A stretch of 58,428 nt of DNA, from positions 1 to 58,428 of the forward strand of contig CACYKP010000019.1 of NCBI GenBank assembly GCA_902775025.1, given 5' to 3'. The notes under the pieces are model-generated. The model was not told the origin of the DNA, did not search any database, and saw only the letters and a list, made by a program, of their open reading frames with translations. The translations under genes and the position numbers were made by a program. This DNA comes from an uncultured bacterium (GTDB lineage Bacteria > Cyanobacteriota > Vampirovibrionia > Gastranaerophilales > Gastranaerophilaceae). Each line of letters starts with the position of its first letter. Position 1 is the first letter of the stretch. This document shows, in pieces, positions 16,700 to 25,578 of the stretch.

Positions 16700-17521
16700 A
16701 TGAAAAAGATTTTCGGAGTATTTTTGGGAGTACTATGTTGGATTAATGTCCTATCGTCCTATGCTGCCGAAAAATATGAAATTTTGCCGGATTTGCCTGA
16801 ACCATTAGCAGCCGCACAAGCTTCTTCTGCTATAACAGACACGAATTCGGCTCCGCTAACATCTAATATGGTTCAAACCGTTGGTCAAGAACCAAGTATA
16901 ATATCAGTAGTTTTTTCTTTGTTGTTTGTTATATTGCTTATTTATGCGACAGGGATTATATATACAAAACTTAATAAAGTAGGATTTAAAGCCTTAAAAA
17001 AACAAATCGGAGACAGTGACAGTTCAAGGGTATCTGTTATATCTACCACTCCGCTCGGCAGTAACAAAACTCTACATGTTGTCGAACTTGACGGAAAACG
17101 TATGCTGATTGGTGCATCTGCTAATTCTATTGATTTAATAAAAGATTTGGGAGCATATCCCCCTGCTGATATAGAAGAAGGTGAATTTTCCAAAATAGAA
17201 ATACCGAATATTCGTATACCTAAAATTGAAATTCCCAAAATAGAATTTCCTAATATTGGTTTTACTAAAGCTTCTAAAAAAGTAAATTCTGAGGATGATA
17301 ACTCTTATAAGAGTTCAGAAGAAAAAGGTATAAAAGAAGATGAGGACGGTTTTATTATATCCGATATTTATGAAGAAAGTCCGGATGGTATAATCGATAA
17401 ATTATTCACTCAACCTCAACAAAAACAAGATAAAGATGATTCTGCAAATAATGTTTCTAATGAAAAAAATATTCATAAAATAGATCCTGATGATTATGCA
17501 CTATACAAAAAATATTTGTAA
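16700..17521 (+). CDS. fliO: FliO-like flagellar biosynthesis protein
   Basis: 273 residues. N-terminal signal-like helix (ending about SYAAE), a second hydrophobic segment at ~75-98, then the FliO-type cytoplasmic block (VSVISTTPLGSNKTLHVVELDGKRMLIGASANSIDLIK). FliO helps assemble FliP in the flagellar export gate. After this comes a five-residue repeat (IPNIR-IPKIE-IPKIE-FPNIG) and a disordered acidic tail. No other flagellar gene is in the window, so a type III export system may be encoded elsewhere. Confidence 0.7.
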   Translation: MKKIFGVFLGVLCWINVLSSYAAEKYEILPDLPEPLAAAQASSAITDTNSAPLTSNMVQTVGQEPSIISVVFSLLFVILLIYATGIIYTKLNKVGFKALKKQIGDSDSSRVSVISTTPLGSNKTLHVVELDGKRMLIGASANSIDLIKDLGAYPPADIEEGEFSKIEIPNIRIPKIEIPKIEFPNIGFTKASKKVNSEDDNSYKSSEEKGIKEDEDGFIISDIYEESPDGIIDKLFTQPQQKQDKDDSANNVSNEKNIHKIDPDDYALYKKYL

Positions 17522-17548
17522 AAAGCCTGTTAAGGAGGAGTTATCAGC

Positions 17549-18421
17549 ATGACAAAAGCTATCGTAATTGGAAACAATATTATAGGGGACGGTCATCCTT
17601 GTTTTATTATTGCTGAAATAGGTATAAATCATAATGGTTCTGTCGGACTTGCAAAGAAAATGATTGACATAGCGGTTACAACCGGTTGTGATGCTGTTAA
17701 ATTTCAAAAAAGAACTGTTGATATCGTTTATACACAGGAAGAACTTGCAAAGGAAAGAAAAAGTGTATTTGGAAATACTAACGGCGACTTAAAAAGAGGC
17801 TTAGAATTCGGAGAAAATGAATATAAAGAAATAGATTCTTATTGTAAAGAAAAAGGAATTATGTGGTTTGCATCATGCTGGGATGAGCAAGCTGTTGATT
17901 TTATAGATAAATTTAACCCTCCATGTTATAAGATAGCTTCTGCTTCACTTACTGATGATAATTTATTAAAATATACAAAGTCAAAAGGTAAGCCTATTTT
18001 GTTATCAACAGGTATGAGTACAATGGAACAAATCAGACACGCAGTTTCAATATTAGGTGAAGATAATTTAGTTATTATGCATTGCACATCTACATATCCA
18101 TCTAATGCAGATGAGATGAATCTAAGAGTTATAGAAACTCTTAAGAATGAATTTAATTGCCCTATAGGATATTCAGGTCATGAAAGAGGAATCACACCTT
18201 CTGTCCTTGCGGTTGCAATTGGTGCTTCTGTTGTTGAAAGACATATTACAACAGATAGAACCAATTGGGGCTCTGATCAAGCAGCAAGTTTGGAAACAGC
18301 AGGTTTGTATCACATGGTTCGTGATATCAGACAAACACCTGTATTATTAGGCGACGGTGTAAAAGTCGTTTACCCGAGAGAATTGCCTATTATAGAAAAA
18401 CTTAGAAGAGTAAAGGGGTAA
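17549..18421 (+). CDS. neuB: N-acetylneuraminate synthase family protein (NeuB), no SAF domain
   Basis: 290 residues covering only the NeuB TIM barrel: FIIAEIGINHNGS, AVKFQKRT, FASCWDE, YKIASASL, LLSTGMSTMEQI, HCTSTYP, IGYSGHERGI and ERHITTDR. Classical sialic acid synthases add a C-terminal antifreeze-like SAF domain (total ~350), absent here as in a shorter group of the family. It condenses phosphoenolpyruvate with an amino sugar to a nonulosonic acid. AAGGAGGAG precedes the ATG. The KdsC-like phosphatase follows. Confidence 0.88.
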   Translation: MTKAIVIGNNIIGDGHPCFIIAEIGINHNGSVGLAKKMIDIAVTTGCDAVKFQKRTVDIVYTQEELAKERKSVFGNTNGDLKRGLEFGENEYKEIDSYCKEKGIMWFASCWDEQAVDFIDKFNPPCYKIASASLTDDNLLKYTKSKGKPILLSTGMSTMEQIRHAVSILGEDNLVIMHCTSTYPSNADEMNLRVIETLKNEFNCPIGYSGHERGITPSVLAVAIGASVVERHITTDRTNWGSDQAASLETAGLYHMVRDIRQTPVLLGDGVKVVYPRELPIIEKLRRVKG

Positions 18422-18449
18422 ATGGGTAAAGGGGTAAGTATAGTTAGTT

Positions 18450-18932
18450 ATGGCAATTAAATTACCAAAAACTATAAAATTTGTAATAACCGATTTTGAC
18501 GGAGTTTGTACAGATAATTGTGTTTATATAGACGTAAACGGCAATATGTCCAGAAAAGTCAATTTTAAAGATATAATGGGCTTCAGTCTTTTAAAAAAGA
18601 ACGGTTATAAAGTCGGAATTATATCAGGAGAAAAGAATTCTGCCATAGAAAAAATTAAAGAAACTTTTAAGATAGATGAAGTTCACCAAGATATAAGAAT
18701 AAAAATTGATGTAATAAAATCTATTATTGAAAAATACAATCTTTCAGAAGACGAATACTTGTATATAGGTGATGACGTTAATGACTATGATACACTTTGT
18801 TTTGTAAAACATAAAATTACTGTTCCTGATGCAGTCAAGAAAATAAAAAATATAGAGGGAATACAAGTAACTGATACAAGAGGAGGCGAAGGGGCTTTTA
18901 GGGAAGTCGTAGATTCAATTTTAAACTTGTGA
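18450..18932 (+). CDS. KdsC-like HAD phosphatase
   Basis: 160 residues, HAD superfamily without a cap, KdsC type. Motif I is VITDFDGVCTD, motif II ISGEKNS, motif III IGDDVNDYDTL; the C-terminal GGEGAFREVV fits the family. KdsC removes the 8-phosphate of Kdo-8-P; adjacent to neuB it more likely acts on a nonulosonic acid phosphate or in CMP-sugar supply. Ends with TGA, so TGA serves as a normal stop here. Confidence 0.88.
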   Translation: MAIKLPKTIKFVITDFDGVCTDNCVYIDVNGNMSRKVNFKDIMGFSLLKKNGYKVGIISGEKNSAIEKIKETFKIDEVHQDIRIKIDVIKSIIEKYNLSEDEYLYIGDDVNDYDTLCFVKHKITVPDAVKKIKNIEGIQVTDTRGGEGAFREVVDSILNL

Positions 18933-18947
18933 TATTCCTAATATCTA

Positions 18948-19319
18948 TTAAAACTCTTCCAAATAGTCTGAATAATCCAGCAAATCAGCAAACTCTATTT
19001 GATTCGCATCAGATTCTATTTTTATAAGCCATTTATTTTCATAATTTTCATCATTTAAAAGTTTTGGATTTTCCGCAACTTCTTCGTTTAATGCAACAAC
19101 TATTCCTGATATTGGCATGTAAAGCTCTTTAGCAGACATTGCTGATTCAATGGTTGCAAAAACTTCCCCCTTTGAAAATTTTGTATTTAGATCAGGAAGT
19201 TCAATAAATATAATATCTCCCAAATTACTTATTTCATAATCAGTAATACCAACCTCATAGTTACTTTCTTTTTCTAAAACGTATTCATGAGTCATTGTGC
19301 ATAAAACATTTTCATCCAT
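18948..19319 (-). CDS. GcvH-like lipoyl-domain protein lacking the canonical lysine
   Basis: 123 residues with the glycine cleavage H fold: MTHEYV, YEVGITDYEISNLGDIIFIELP, MPISGIVVALNEEVAENPKLLNDENYENKWLIKI. In GcvH the lipoylated Lys lies in ES-V-K-x-x-S-[DE]-[LI]-Y; here the same place reads ESAMSAKELY, with Met at the Lys position and a Lys three residues later. It may be lipoylated at the shifted Lys, or be an unlipoylated GcvH-like protein. No gcvP or gcvT nearby. Ends convergently with the KdsC-like gene. Confidence 0.8.
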   Translation of the reverse strand: MDENVLCTMTHEYVLEKESNYEVGITDYEISNLGDIIFIELPDLNTKFSKGEVFATIESAMSAKELYMPISGIVVALNEEVAENPKLLNDENYENKWLIKIESDANQIEFADLLDYSDYLEEF

Positions 19320-19430
19320 ATTTTTATCCTTGAATCAGTAATAAATCAGTTCTGAATAATTATATTAATTTATACGGATATATTATGTCAAGAGGGAAGT
19401 TTTTATTGACAAATAAATTAAGCAATAATA

Positions 19431-20555
19431 TTATATAATACTCAATACTTCTTCAAAATCTTCCAGCCTGCAATCTGATGTTAAAGAGATTCTTAGCCTT
19501 GAAGTACCTTCCGGAACAGTTGGCGGACGAATTGCAGGAATATAATATCCCATTGATTTCAGTTTTTCCGACACTTTTACGGTTTTTTCATTATCTCCGA
19601 TTACAAGAGGGATGATATGGGTTTTTGAAGGAGTGTCCACACCTCTTAATCTCAATGATGCATGAACTGCTTTTACAAGATGCTCTAACTTTCTTTTTTG
19701 TAATTTTATATAATCCTTTTTTTCTGTTAATAACCAATTCGACCAAGCTATGTTTATTGGAGGAATTGAAGTAGAGAAAATAAAAGAACGAGCCTTATTA
19801 ATTAAATATGATATTATCTGCCCATTTGAAACACAAAATGCGCCAAATGAACCAACTGCCTTACCCAGCGTTGCAGTAATTATATCAACGTCTTTACCGT
19901 AACTCTCTCCAGCAAGAGTATTTCCATAAGAACAAAAAGCGTGTGCTTCATCTATCATTAAAAGACAATTATATTTATTTTTTAGCTCTATAAGTTTATC
20001 AATATCCGCAACATCACCGTCCATGCTAAATACTGATTCTGAAATAATCAAAGCTCGTTTATATTCAGAACGTTTTTTCTTAAGCAAATTTTCCAAGTTA
20101 TCATAATCCAGATGTTTGTATCGAAAAAAATTACCCCTCGATAATAGCATGCCATCAATTATACTGGCATGGTTAAGTTTATCTGAAAATACAACGTCTT
20201 CCTTTCCTATAAGAGCAGATACAACTCCCAAGTTTGCTTGATAACCTGTATTAAATATAAGTGCTTTTTCTTTACCGAAAATATCAGATAAAGTTTTTTC
20301 TAAATTGTTATATTCCGGAGAAGAACCGGTCAAAAGTCTTGCTGAAGCAGATGATAAAAAAGAATCATTCAGTTCTAAAAATTCTTTGCGCAAATCTTCC
20401 TTTGTGCTTATGCCCAAATAATCATTTGATGCAAAATTTATGTATTCAACTCCATCAACAACAATTTTGCCGTCTGATTTTGATTCAATGTTTGGAATTG
20501 TTCTATGCTGATTATTTTGTCTTAATCGTTCAAGTTCTTCAGCTATTCTATCCAT
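19431..20555 (-). CDS. bioF: 8-amino-7-oxononanoate synthase-type PLP enzyme
   Basis: 374 residues, alpha-oxoamine synthase family. Motifs: FASNDYLG, GSSPEYNNLEK, NTGYQANLGV, DEAHAFCSYG and the PLP lysine in ATLGKAVGSFGAF. BioF condenses pimeloyl-ACP or -CoA with alanine in biotin synthesis; 2-amino-3-ketobutyrate ligase is a close relative, so the substrate is inferred. No other bio genes nearby. Its ribosome-binding site (GGGTGAGGGG, 8 bases before ATG) is the end of a dispersed repeat. Confidence 0.85.
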   Translation of the reverse strand: MDRIAEELERLRQNNQHRTIPNIESKSDGKIVVDGVEYINFASNDYLGISTKEDLRKEFLELNDSFLSSASARLLTGSSPEYNNLEKTLSDIFGKEKALIFNTGYQANLGVVSALIGKEDVVFSDKLNHASIIDGMLLSRGNFFRYKHLDYDNLENLLKKKRSEYKRALIISESVFSMDGDVADIDKLIELKNKYNCLLMIDEAHAFCSYGNTLAGESYGKDVDIITATLGKAVGSFGAFCVSNGQIISYLINKARSFIFSTSIPPINIAWSNWLLTEKKDYIKLQKRKLEHLVKAVHASLRLRGVDTPSKTHIIPLVIGDNEKTVKVSEKLKSMGYYIPAIRPPTVPEGTSRLRISLTSDCRLEDFEEVLSII

Positions 20556-20563
20556 TGACTATA

Positions 20564-20603
20564 CCCCTCACCCTAACCCTCTCCCGCAAGGGGCGAGGGA
20601 AAA
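20564..20603 (-). repeat. CCCTCACCC/CCCTCTCCC repeat element giving the bioF ribosome-binding site
   Basis: CCCCTCACCC TAA CCCTCTCCCGC followed by AAGGGGCGAGGGA. The minus-strand GGGTGAGGGG acts as Shine-Dalgarno for bioF. Confidence 0.55.
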
Positions 20604-20650
20604 GTTTCAATATATATTTACTAACCTCGCAAATAAAGTAAAAATAATTC

Positions 20651-21877
20651 TTATTTTTTATTCAAAATTTCTTTTGCTTTTTCCAACTGGATATCTTTTT
20701 TATTTTCAATCATAAAATCAATATCATTACCAATCTCAATATCAGGTTTTATGCCAAGTTTATTAATATCAGTTCCGTTAGGTGTCAAATATCTTGCAAT
20801 AGTAACATTTACCCCGGTACTGTTAGGAAGAGGAACAACTTTTTGAACAAGTCCTTTTCCAAAAGTTTTGTTACCGACAAGTGTTGCCTTATGTGCGTCT
20901 TTTAATGCTCCCGAAAGTATTTCACTGGCGCTCGCACTAACTCCGTTAACTAAAACAATAACAGGCTTATCTAACGCATCTCCTTCATCTTTTGCCCTGA
21001 TTGTCTTTTTATACCCATTTCTATAAATAATATCAACTATTGTTCCTTGGTTTATAAACCGGTCTGCTATAAACACGGCATTATCTAATAACCCACCTGT
21101 ATTACCTCTTAAGTCGATTATTAAAGAATCTGTATCCTTTGTATTGTTTAAAGCATCAATAAATTCATTTGGGGTTGAACCGCTCATAAAACTTGTTATT
21201 TTTATATATCCAATGTGATTATCCAGAACGGAACTTTTTACGGATTTTATTTTAATTTCTTTTCTTTTAATTATTTTATTAAATTTTTTCCCGCTACGAA
21301 GTATAGTTAACTCTACCATACTATTTTCAGGACCTCTTACGAGTGAAGCTACCTCAGATATATTCATACCGGAAATGTCTTTCCCGTCAACATGAGTAAT
21401 AGTATCACCTTGCTTTAATCCGGCAAAATCAGCAGGAGTACCTTGCATTACATTAAAAATTTCCGTTTTCCCTGAATTAGAATAAATATTAACTCCTATT
21501 CCATATATTTTCGAAGTTATTGAAGTAGTCAATTCTTCAAAATCCTTTTTGGGCATAAATCTTGTATAGGGCTCATCAAGACTTGCTATCATGCTGTCTA
21601 TAGCAACTTTCGCATCATCTTCAGTCTTAATTTTACCGTGATATCGGTTTTTCCATCTACTCCAATTTTGATGATTTAAGCTAGGCTCATAATATTCCTT
21701 GCTTATAACTCTCCATGTTCTGTCAAACAAGCGTTGAGCAGAAACTTCATCACTATTTACCAACTCTTGTTTTAGAAAATAAGAATTAGTCTTGGTAAAT
21801 GTTGACATAAAGACATTGTTAAAAATTACCAAAATTAATACTGACAATATAAAAATTATTAGATGTTTTTTCTTCAT
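20651..21877 (-). CDS. ctpA: Carboxyl-terminal processing protease, S41 family
   Basis: 408 residues. N-terminal membrane anchor (LIIFILSVLILVIFNNVF), then the S41 N-terminal region, a PDZ domain (~125-205, GIGVNIYSNSG ... VRGPENSMVELTILR) and the protease core. Catalytic Ser lies in NGVSASASEI and Lys in GNKTFGKGLVQ. CtpA-type proteases trim periplasmic or envelope proteins. Complete. Minus-strand neighbour of bioF and of a secreted zincin-like protein. Confidence 0.94.
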   Translation of the reverse strand: MKKKHLIIFILSVLILVIFNNVFMSTFTKTNSYFLKQELVNSDEVSAQRLFDRTWRVISKEYYEPSLNHQNWSRWKNRYHGKIKTEDDAKVAIDSMIASLDEPYTRFMPKKDFEELTTSITSKIYGIGVNIYSNSGKTEIFNVMQGTPADFAGLKQGDTITHVDGKDISGMNISEVASLVRGPENSMVELTILRSGKKFNKIIKRKEIKIKSVKSSVLDNHIGYIKITSFMSGSTPNEFIDALNNTKDTDSLIIDLRGNTGGLLDNAVFIADRFINQGTIVDIIYRNGYKKTIRAKDEGDALDKPVIVLVNGVSASASEILSGALKDAHKATLVGNKTFGKGLVQKVVPLPNSTGVNVTIARYLTPNGTDINKLGIKPDIEIGNDIDFMIENKKDIQLEKAKEILNKK

Positions 21878-21965
21878 AACTCAATTTAACATCAAGGAGT
21901 AAATATAAGCAATATGCTTTTTATGTTTTAGCATGCTTATTTGAACAGATTTAAAATTTGAATTT

Positions 21966-22634
21966 TTATTTATTTTCAAATCCGGGGGAAGTTAAAGGAA
22001 GATTTTTGTAGCCGTTATTTGCAAAAACGGTTTTCTTTATATACTTGTTTGTATAATTTCCCTTCTCTAATAATTGTTTTAAAATATTTTCTCTCGTTAC
22101 TAAAGATGACTCTAAATTGTTTGACTCAGGATATTGCTTGAGTATTTCTGTCCAAACTTTAGCTTCCATAGTCCAAGCATAAGTTTCTTCACTCAAAGAA
22201 TTATACTCGTCCTGATGTAAAGCTTCGTGTGCAAGTAATGCAGCCAGCGCCCCCGGAGGTGCATACTCGTGTTTTGGATTTATAAATATATACAGTTTTC
22301 CTCTCTTTTTCCACCCTATAGCATCAAATGTTGAATAAGCTTGATCAATTTCAGATAAATCCTTGAACTGAATTTTTACGGGATACTGGGTAATGTTATA
22401 TCCCAGAATTGCCTTTCTGGAAAAATCACCGGAAGTACCTTTTAGCATATCAAGAGCAACATGGAAAATCTGTTCATTAGAAACTTTTTTGTACTCGGGT
22501 GAGATACTGTCTATATAGCTTTGAGTATATTTTGCAGGTAGTTTTACATTGCTTGGTACAGGTTCAAATCCTCTTGCCTGAACGGTAGAAAATGTAATTA
22601 TATATGCTATTAAAAGAGAAAATACTTTTTTCAT
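21966..22634 (-). CDS. Secreted zincin-like protein
   Basis: 222 residues with a signal peptide (first ~20, KKVFSLLIAYIITFSTVQA). The stretch LLAHEALHQDEYNSLSEE carries HExxH near residue 135 and an acidic residue downstream that could complete a zinc site. I recognise no named family. The protein is probably periplasmic; the function, metalloprotease or degenerate, is open. Confidence 0.7.
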   Translation of the reverse strand: MKKVFSLLIAYIITFSTVQARGFEPVPSNVKLPAKYTQSYIDSISPEYKKVSNEQIFHVALDMLKGTSGDFSRKAILGYNITQYPVKIQFKDLSEIDQAYSTFDAIGWKKRGKLYIFINPKHEYAPPGALAALLAHEALHQDEYNSLSEETYAWTMEAKVWTEILKQYPESNNLESSLVTRENILKQLLEKGNYTNKYIKKTVFANNGYKNLPLTSPGFENK

Positions 22635-22734
22635 ACATTATCCTCACTATTACTATATTATATAATTTCCATTTATTAAAAGTCAAAATACATTTACACG
22701 AAAACATTTAACCCTATATGTATCTTCCTCTTAT

Positions 22735-22790
22735 TCCCCCAATATTTACCCCCAATATTTACCCCCACATATTTACCCCCCCTTGACTTT
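22735..22790. repeat. TATTTACCCCC motif cluster
   Basis: Three spaced copies of ATATTTACCCCC (GGGGGTAAATAT on the other strand), the densest example of a motif dispersed in intergenic DNA of this window. Confidence 0.6.
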
Positions 22791-22822
22791 TTATTTTGTC
22801 CTTGATAACATCAATACATAAT
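22791..22822 (+). promoter_or_regulatory. Promoter of the rplJ-rplL operon
   Basis: TTGACT, 17 bases, TAACAT ahead of the L10 leader. No competing site is obvious. Confidence 0.5.
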
Positions 22823-22990
22823 CGCAGACAGTTAGTATCCTGTTAGGATTTAAATCTACTTAAGAGCTAGCCTAGATTACAAGGGGTGCGATAGAACAGC
22901 CCAAAATCTTAAAAATATAAATAGCTTTAAGATGATGTAGATTTTGCGATTAAGAAAAAGGTTGCGAAATCTTTTTTGTATGAAAAAAGG
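22820..22990 (+). ncRNA. Ribosomal protein L10 leader (autoregulatory mRNA element)
   Basis: A long untranslated, structured-looking leader precedes rplJ. It has a GCAGACAG...TCCTGTTAGGA stem and paired AAATCTAC / GTAGATTT segments, placed where the L10-(L12) complex binds its own mRNA in many bacteria. Assigned by position and general appearance, not by a covariance search. The exact ends are uncertain. Confidence 0.6.
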
Positions 22991-23045
22991 TCGAACGGAA
23001 TATAATCCGATAAATTATATAAATAGATAAATAAAGGAGCAAAAA

Positions 23046-23567
23046 ATGTCAACAAAAGCTTTCAAAGACGATAAGATTAAACTTATCAAAGAAAAGATTG
23101 ATAAAGCTCAAGTTGCTATTGTTACCGAATACAAAGGTCTAAGCGTTGAAGAAATTACCAAATTAAGAAGAGCTCTTCAAAAAGATGGCGGTGATTACAT
23201 GGTTACTAAAAATACCCTTGCAAAAATCGCTATCAAAGGAACTCCATACGAAGTATTGGCAGATTCTTTAAAAGGACCAATCGCTTTGGCTTTTGGCTTC
23301 GAAGATCAGGTAGCACCTGCAAAAGCTTTATCTAAATTTATTAAAGACACTAAGAAAGGTGAAATCTTAGGAGCTGCTCTTGACGGTCAATTGTTAAGTG
23401 CAGAAGAAGCAAAAGCATTAGCAAATATTCCTTCAAGAGAAGAAATGTACGCAAAAATGCTTGGCTGTATCAATTCACCTGCTACCGGTATTGTTGGCGG
23501 TATCAACGGCGTTATGTCAGCTCTTGTCAGAGCTATCGCAGCTGTCAGAGATCAAAAATCTGCTTAA
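23046..23567 (+). CDS. rplJ: 50S ribosomal protein L10
   Basis: 173 residues, normal for L10, the base of the L12 stalk. Typical blocks: VTEYKGLSVEEITKLRRALQ, YMVTKNTLAKIA, GPIALAFGFED and the C-terminal helix that binds L12. AAGGAG lies 7 bases before the ATG. Cotranscribed with rplL (58-base gap). rplK-rplA are not upstream; the neighbour is a divergent gene. Confidence 0.97.
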   Translation: MSTKAFKDDKIKLIKEKIDKAQVAIVTEYKGLSVEEITKLRRALQKDGGDYMVTKNTLAKIAIKGTPYEVLADSLKGPIALAFGFEDQVAPAKALSKFIKDTKKGEILGAALDGQLLSAEEAKALANIPSREEMYAKMLGCINSPATGIVGGINGVMSALVRAIAAVRDQKSA

Positions 23568-23625
23568 AATGCGCATAATGCAAATTAATATGTAACTAAA
23601 CAAAAAAAATAAAAAGGAGAAAATC

Positions 23626-24003
23626 ATGAGTGTAGAAGCTATTTTAGAATCAATTGAAAAATTAACTTTGTTAGAAGCTGCTGAATTAGTAAAAGCTATG
23701 GAAGAAAAATTCGGCGTATCTGCTGCTGCTCCTGTTGCTGTAGCTGCTGCTCCGGCTGCTGCAGGTGCTGCTCCTGCAGAAGAAGCTGCTTCTGAAGTAA
23801 ACGTAATCTTAGCATCAGTTCCTGCTGATAAGAAGATTGCTGTTCTTAAAGAAGTTCGTGCTATCACAGGTCTTGGCTTAAAAGAAGCTAAAGATTTAGT
23901 TGATGGTGCTCCTAAAGCTATTAAAGAACAAGTTAAGAAAGAAGATGCTGAAGCTATCAAGAAACAACTTGAAGCTGCTGGCGCTACTGTTGAAATCAAG
24001 TAG
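23626..24003 (+). CDS. rplL: 50S ribosomal protein L7/L12
   Basis: 125 residues. N-terminal dimerisation helix pair ([26 protein letters not shown]), Ala-rich hinge (~36-58) and the C-terminal factor-binding domain ([28 protein letters not shown]). It is followed by a strong terminator. Confidence 0.98.
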   Translation: MSVEAILESIEKLTLLEAAELVKAMEEKFGVSAAAPVAVAAAPAAAGAAPAEEAASEVNVILASVPADKKIAVLKEVRAITGLGLKEAKDLVDGAPKAIKEQVKKEDAEAIKKQLEAAGATVEIK

Positions 24004-24022
24004 TTTGACATTATTTGTAAAC

Positions 24023-24061
24023 AAAAAGACCGATTTGGATTGCCCGAATCGGTCTTTTTTA
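24023..24061 (+). terminator. Terminator of rplJ-rplL
   Basis: AAAAAGACCGATT pairs with AATCGGTCTTTTTT. Convergent with fba. Confidence 0.9.
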
Positions 24062-24140
24062 GTATTAATTATATAAAACAAGCCCTTGTTTAATATAATA
24101 AACAAGGACTTGAAATTACTATTTATGGTTTTATTGAACC

Positions 24141-25100
24141 CTAGTCGTCAGCGTGTCCTGCGGTACCTAAAACGTCACGCATTTTGTGCATAACCATTTC
24201 TTTAACAGCAGTTCTACCAGGTCCCATATATTCACGTGGGTCAAATTTTTCAGGGTGTTCAACAAAGAATTCTCTGATTGTTGAAGTCATTGCTAATCTT
24301 AAGTCTGTATCGATATTAATCTTAGCAACACCGTGTTTAGAAGCATAGTTAAGCATATCTTCAGGAACACCTTGTGCATCAGGAAGATTGCCGCCGAATT
24401 TATTACATTTAGCAACAAATTCAGCAGGAACTGATGAAGAACCGTGAAGAACGATTGGGTAATCACCAAAACCAGCTTCTTTAAGAGCATCTTTAATTTC
24501 TTTAAGTCTTTCAAAGTCTAATTTAGCTTCGCCTTTGAATTTGTATGCACCGTGAGAAGTGCCGATAGCAATAGCTAAAGAGTCACAGCCTGTTCTTTTT
24601 ACAAATTCAACAGCTTCTTTTACGTTAGTGTATTTAGCATCTTTGTCTGATACATTAACGTCATCTTCAACACCTGCTAATTTACCTAACTCAGCTTCTA
24701 CTGAAACTCCTCTTTCGTGAGCGTATTCAACAACTTTCTTAGTTACTGCTACGTTTTCTTCAAACGGGAATCTTGAACCGTCTATCATAACTGATGAGAA
24801 ACCGCCATCGATACAAGCTTTACAAATTTCAAAATCAGCACCGTGATCTAAGTGAAGTGCTATAGGAACTGTAGTTGTAGCAAGTGCTGCTTCAACTAAC
24901 TTAATAAGATAAGTTTGGTTAGCATATTTTCTTGCACCTGCTGAAACTTGAAGAATGATAGGTGATCTTGTTTCTTCAGCAGCTTCTGCAATACCTTGTA
25001 AAATTTCCATGTTGTTAACATTGTAAGCACCGATAGCGTAACCGCCTGCTAATGCTTTACGGAACATCTCTCCTGTTCCAACTAATTTTCTTTCACTCAT
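24141..25100 (-). CDS. fba: Class II fructose-bisphosphate aldolase
   Basis: 319 residues. Zinc ligands are in LHLDHGAD and SHGAY; the substrate region includes LHGSSSVP and KINIDTDLRLA; MIDGSRFPFEEN and VEAELGKLAG are also family hallmarks. It splits fructose 1,6-bisphosphate in glycolysis. Monocistronic, with a good AGGAG site 8 bases upstream. Confidence 0.97.
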   Translation of the reverse strand: MSERKLVGTGEMFRKALAGGYAIGAYNVNNMEILQGIAEAAEETRSPIILQVSAGARKYANQTYLIKLVEAALATTTVPIALHLDHGADFEICKACIDGGFSSVMIDGSRFPFEENVAVTKKVVEYAHERGVSVEAELGKLAGVEDDVNVSDKDAKYTNVKEAVEFVKRTGCDSLAIAIGTSHGAYKFKGEAKLDFERLKEIKDALKEAGFGDYPIVLHGSSSVPAEFVAKCNKFGGNLPDAQGVPEDMLNYASKHGVAKINIDTDLRLAMTSTIREFFVEHPEKFDPREYMGPGRTAVKEMVMHKMRDVLGTAGHADD

Positions 25101-25225
25101 GTTGAGTTCTCCTTCTTTTTCTACCTTGAGGTAATAACCTCATACATGGTAAAAATACAACAAACAGGGGTAAATGTAAAGTTGAAGAAATGGAAAATGG
25201 AAAATGGAAAATAAATTTTTATCCA

Positions 25226-25291
25226 CTCCGGTTGGAGAGGGTGCAGTTGTGTTTGAGAACGTGAGTTCGAAAACTACAAATGCAGGTGAGG
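25226..25291 (+). repeat. Modular GGTGAGG repeat, arm type C
   Basis: CTCCGGTTGGAGAGGG, arm TTT-GA-GAAC-GTGA-GTTC-GA-AAA, then GGTGAGG. Faces the element at 25351 across 59 AT-rich bases. Interval 25101-25578 holds no gene, only these repeats and two REP hairpins. Confidence 0.7.
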
Positions 25292-25350
25292 ATTGAACCT
25301 ACATTAAACTAATTTAACAAATTTATTTTCAAAATTTTTCAAAAATTAAA

Positions 25351-25423
25351 CCTCACCCGAAATTCTAACTTTCGAAACACAGTTTCTCAAGTTGAATTCC
25401 TACCCTCTCCAGTTGGAGAGGGT
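25351..25423 (-). repeat. Modular GGTGAGG repeat, arm type B
   Basis: Read on the minus strand: CTCTCC palindrome, arm CTT-GA-GAAAC-TGT-GTTTC-GA-AAG inside a GAATT / AATTTC stem, then CGGGTGAGGT. Nearly identical to the copies at 26653 and 27127. Confidence 0.75.
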
Positions 25424-25444
25424 AATTAGTTTGATATTAAGCAA

Positions 25445-25468
25445 GGTGCGTCAAACGACGCACCCTAC
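25445..25468 (-). repeat. REP-like GTAG hairpin
   Basis: GTAG, then stem GGTGCGTC / GACGCACC with a GTTT loop, on the minus strand. Same sequence as the pair at 37286 and 37333. Confidence 0.7.
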
Positions 25469-25534
25469 TTTACTATTTTATTAAAGGTGGACATACATTT
25501 GTTTTGCCCACCTAACGTTACTTTTGAAATATTT

Positions 25535-25556
25535 GGTGCGTTTATACGCACCCTAT
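25535..25556 (-). repeat. REP-like hairpin, degenerate foot
   Basis: ATAG foot instead of GTAG, then stem GGTGCGT / ACGCACC with an ATAA loop. Confidence 0.55.
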
Positions 25557-25578
25557 GTTACTTACTTTTTTACAAAGA

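Noticed and set aside
19431-20555. Full biotin operon
   Set aside because: Only the bioF-type gene is here; neighbours are gcvH-like and ctpA with no biotin role.
22791-23045. tRNA or riboswitch other than the L10 leader
   Set aside because: No cloverleaf or known aptamer core was found; position before rplJ makes the L10 leader the simplest reading.
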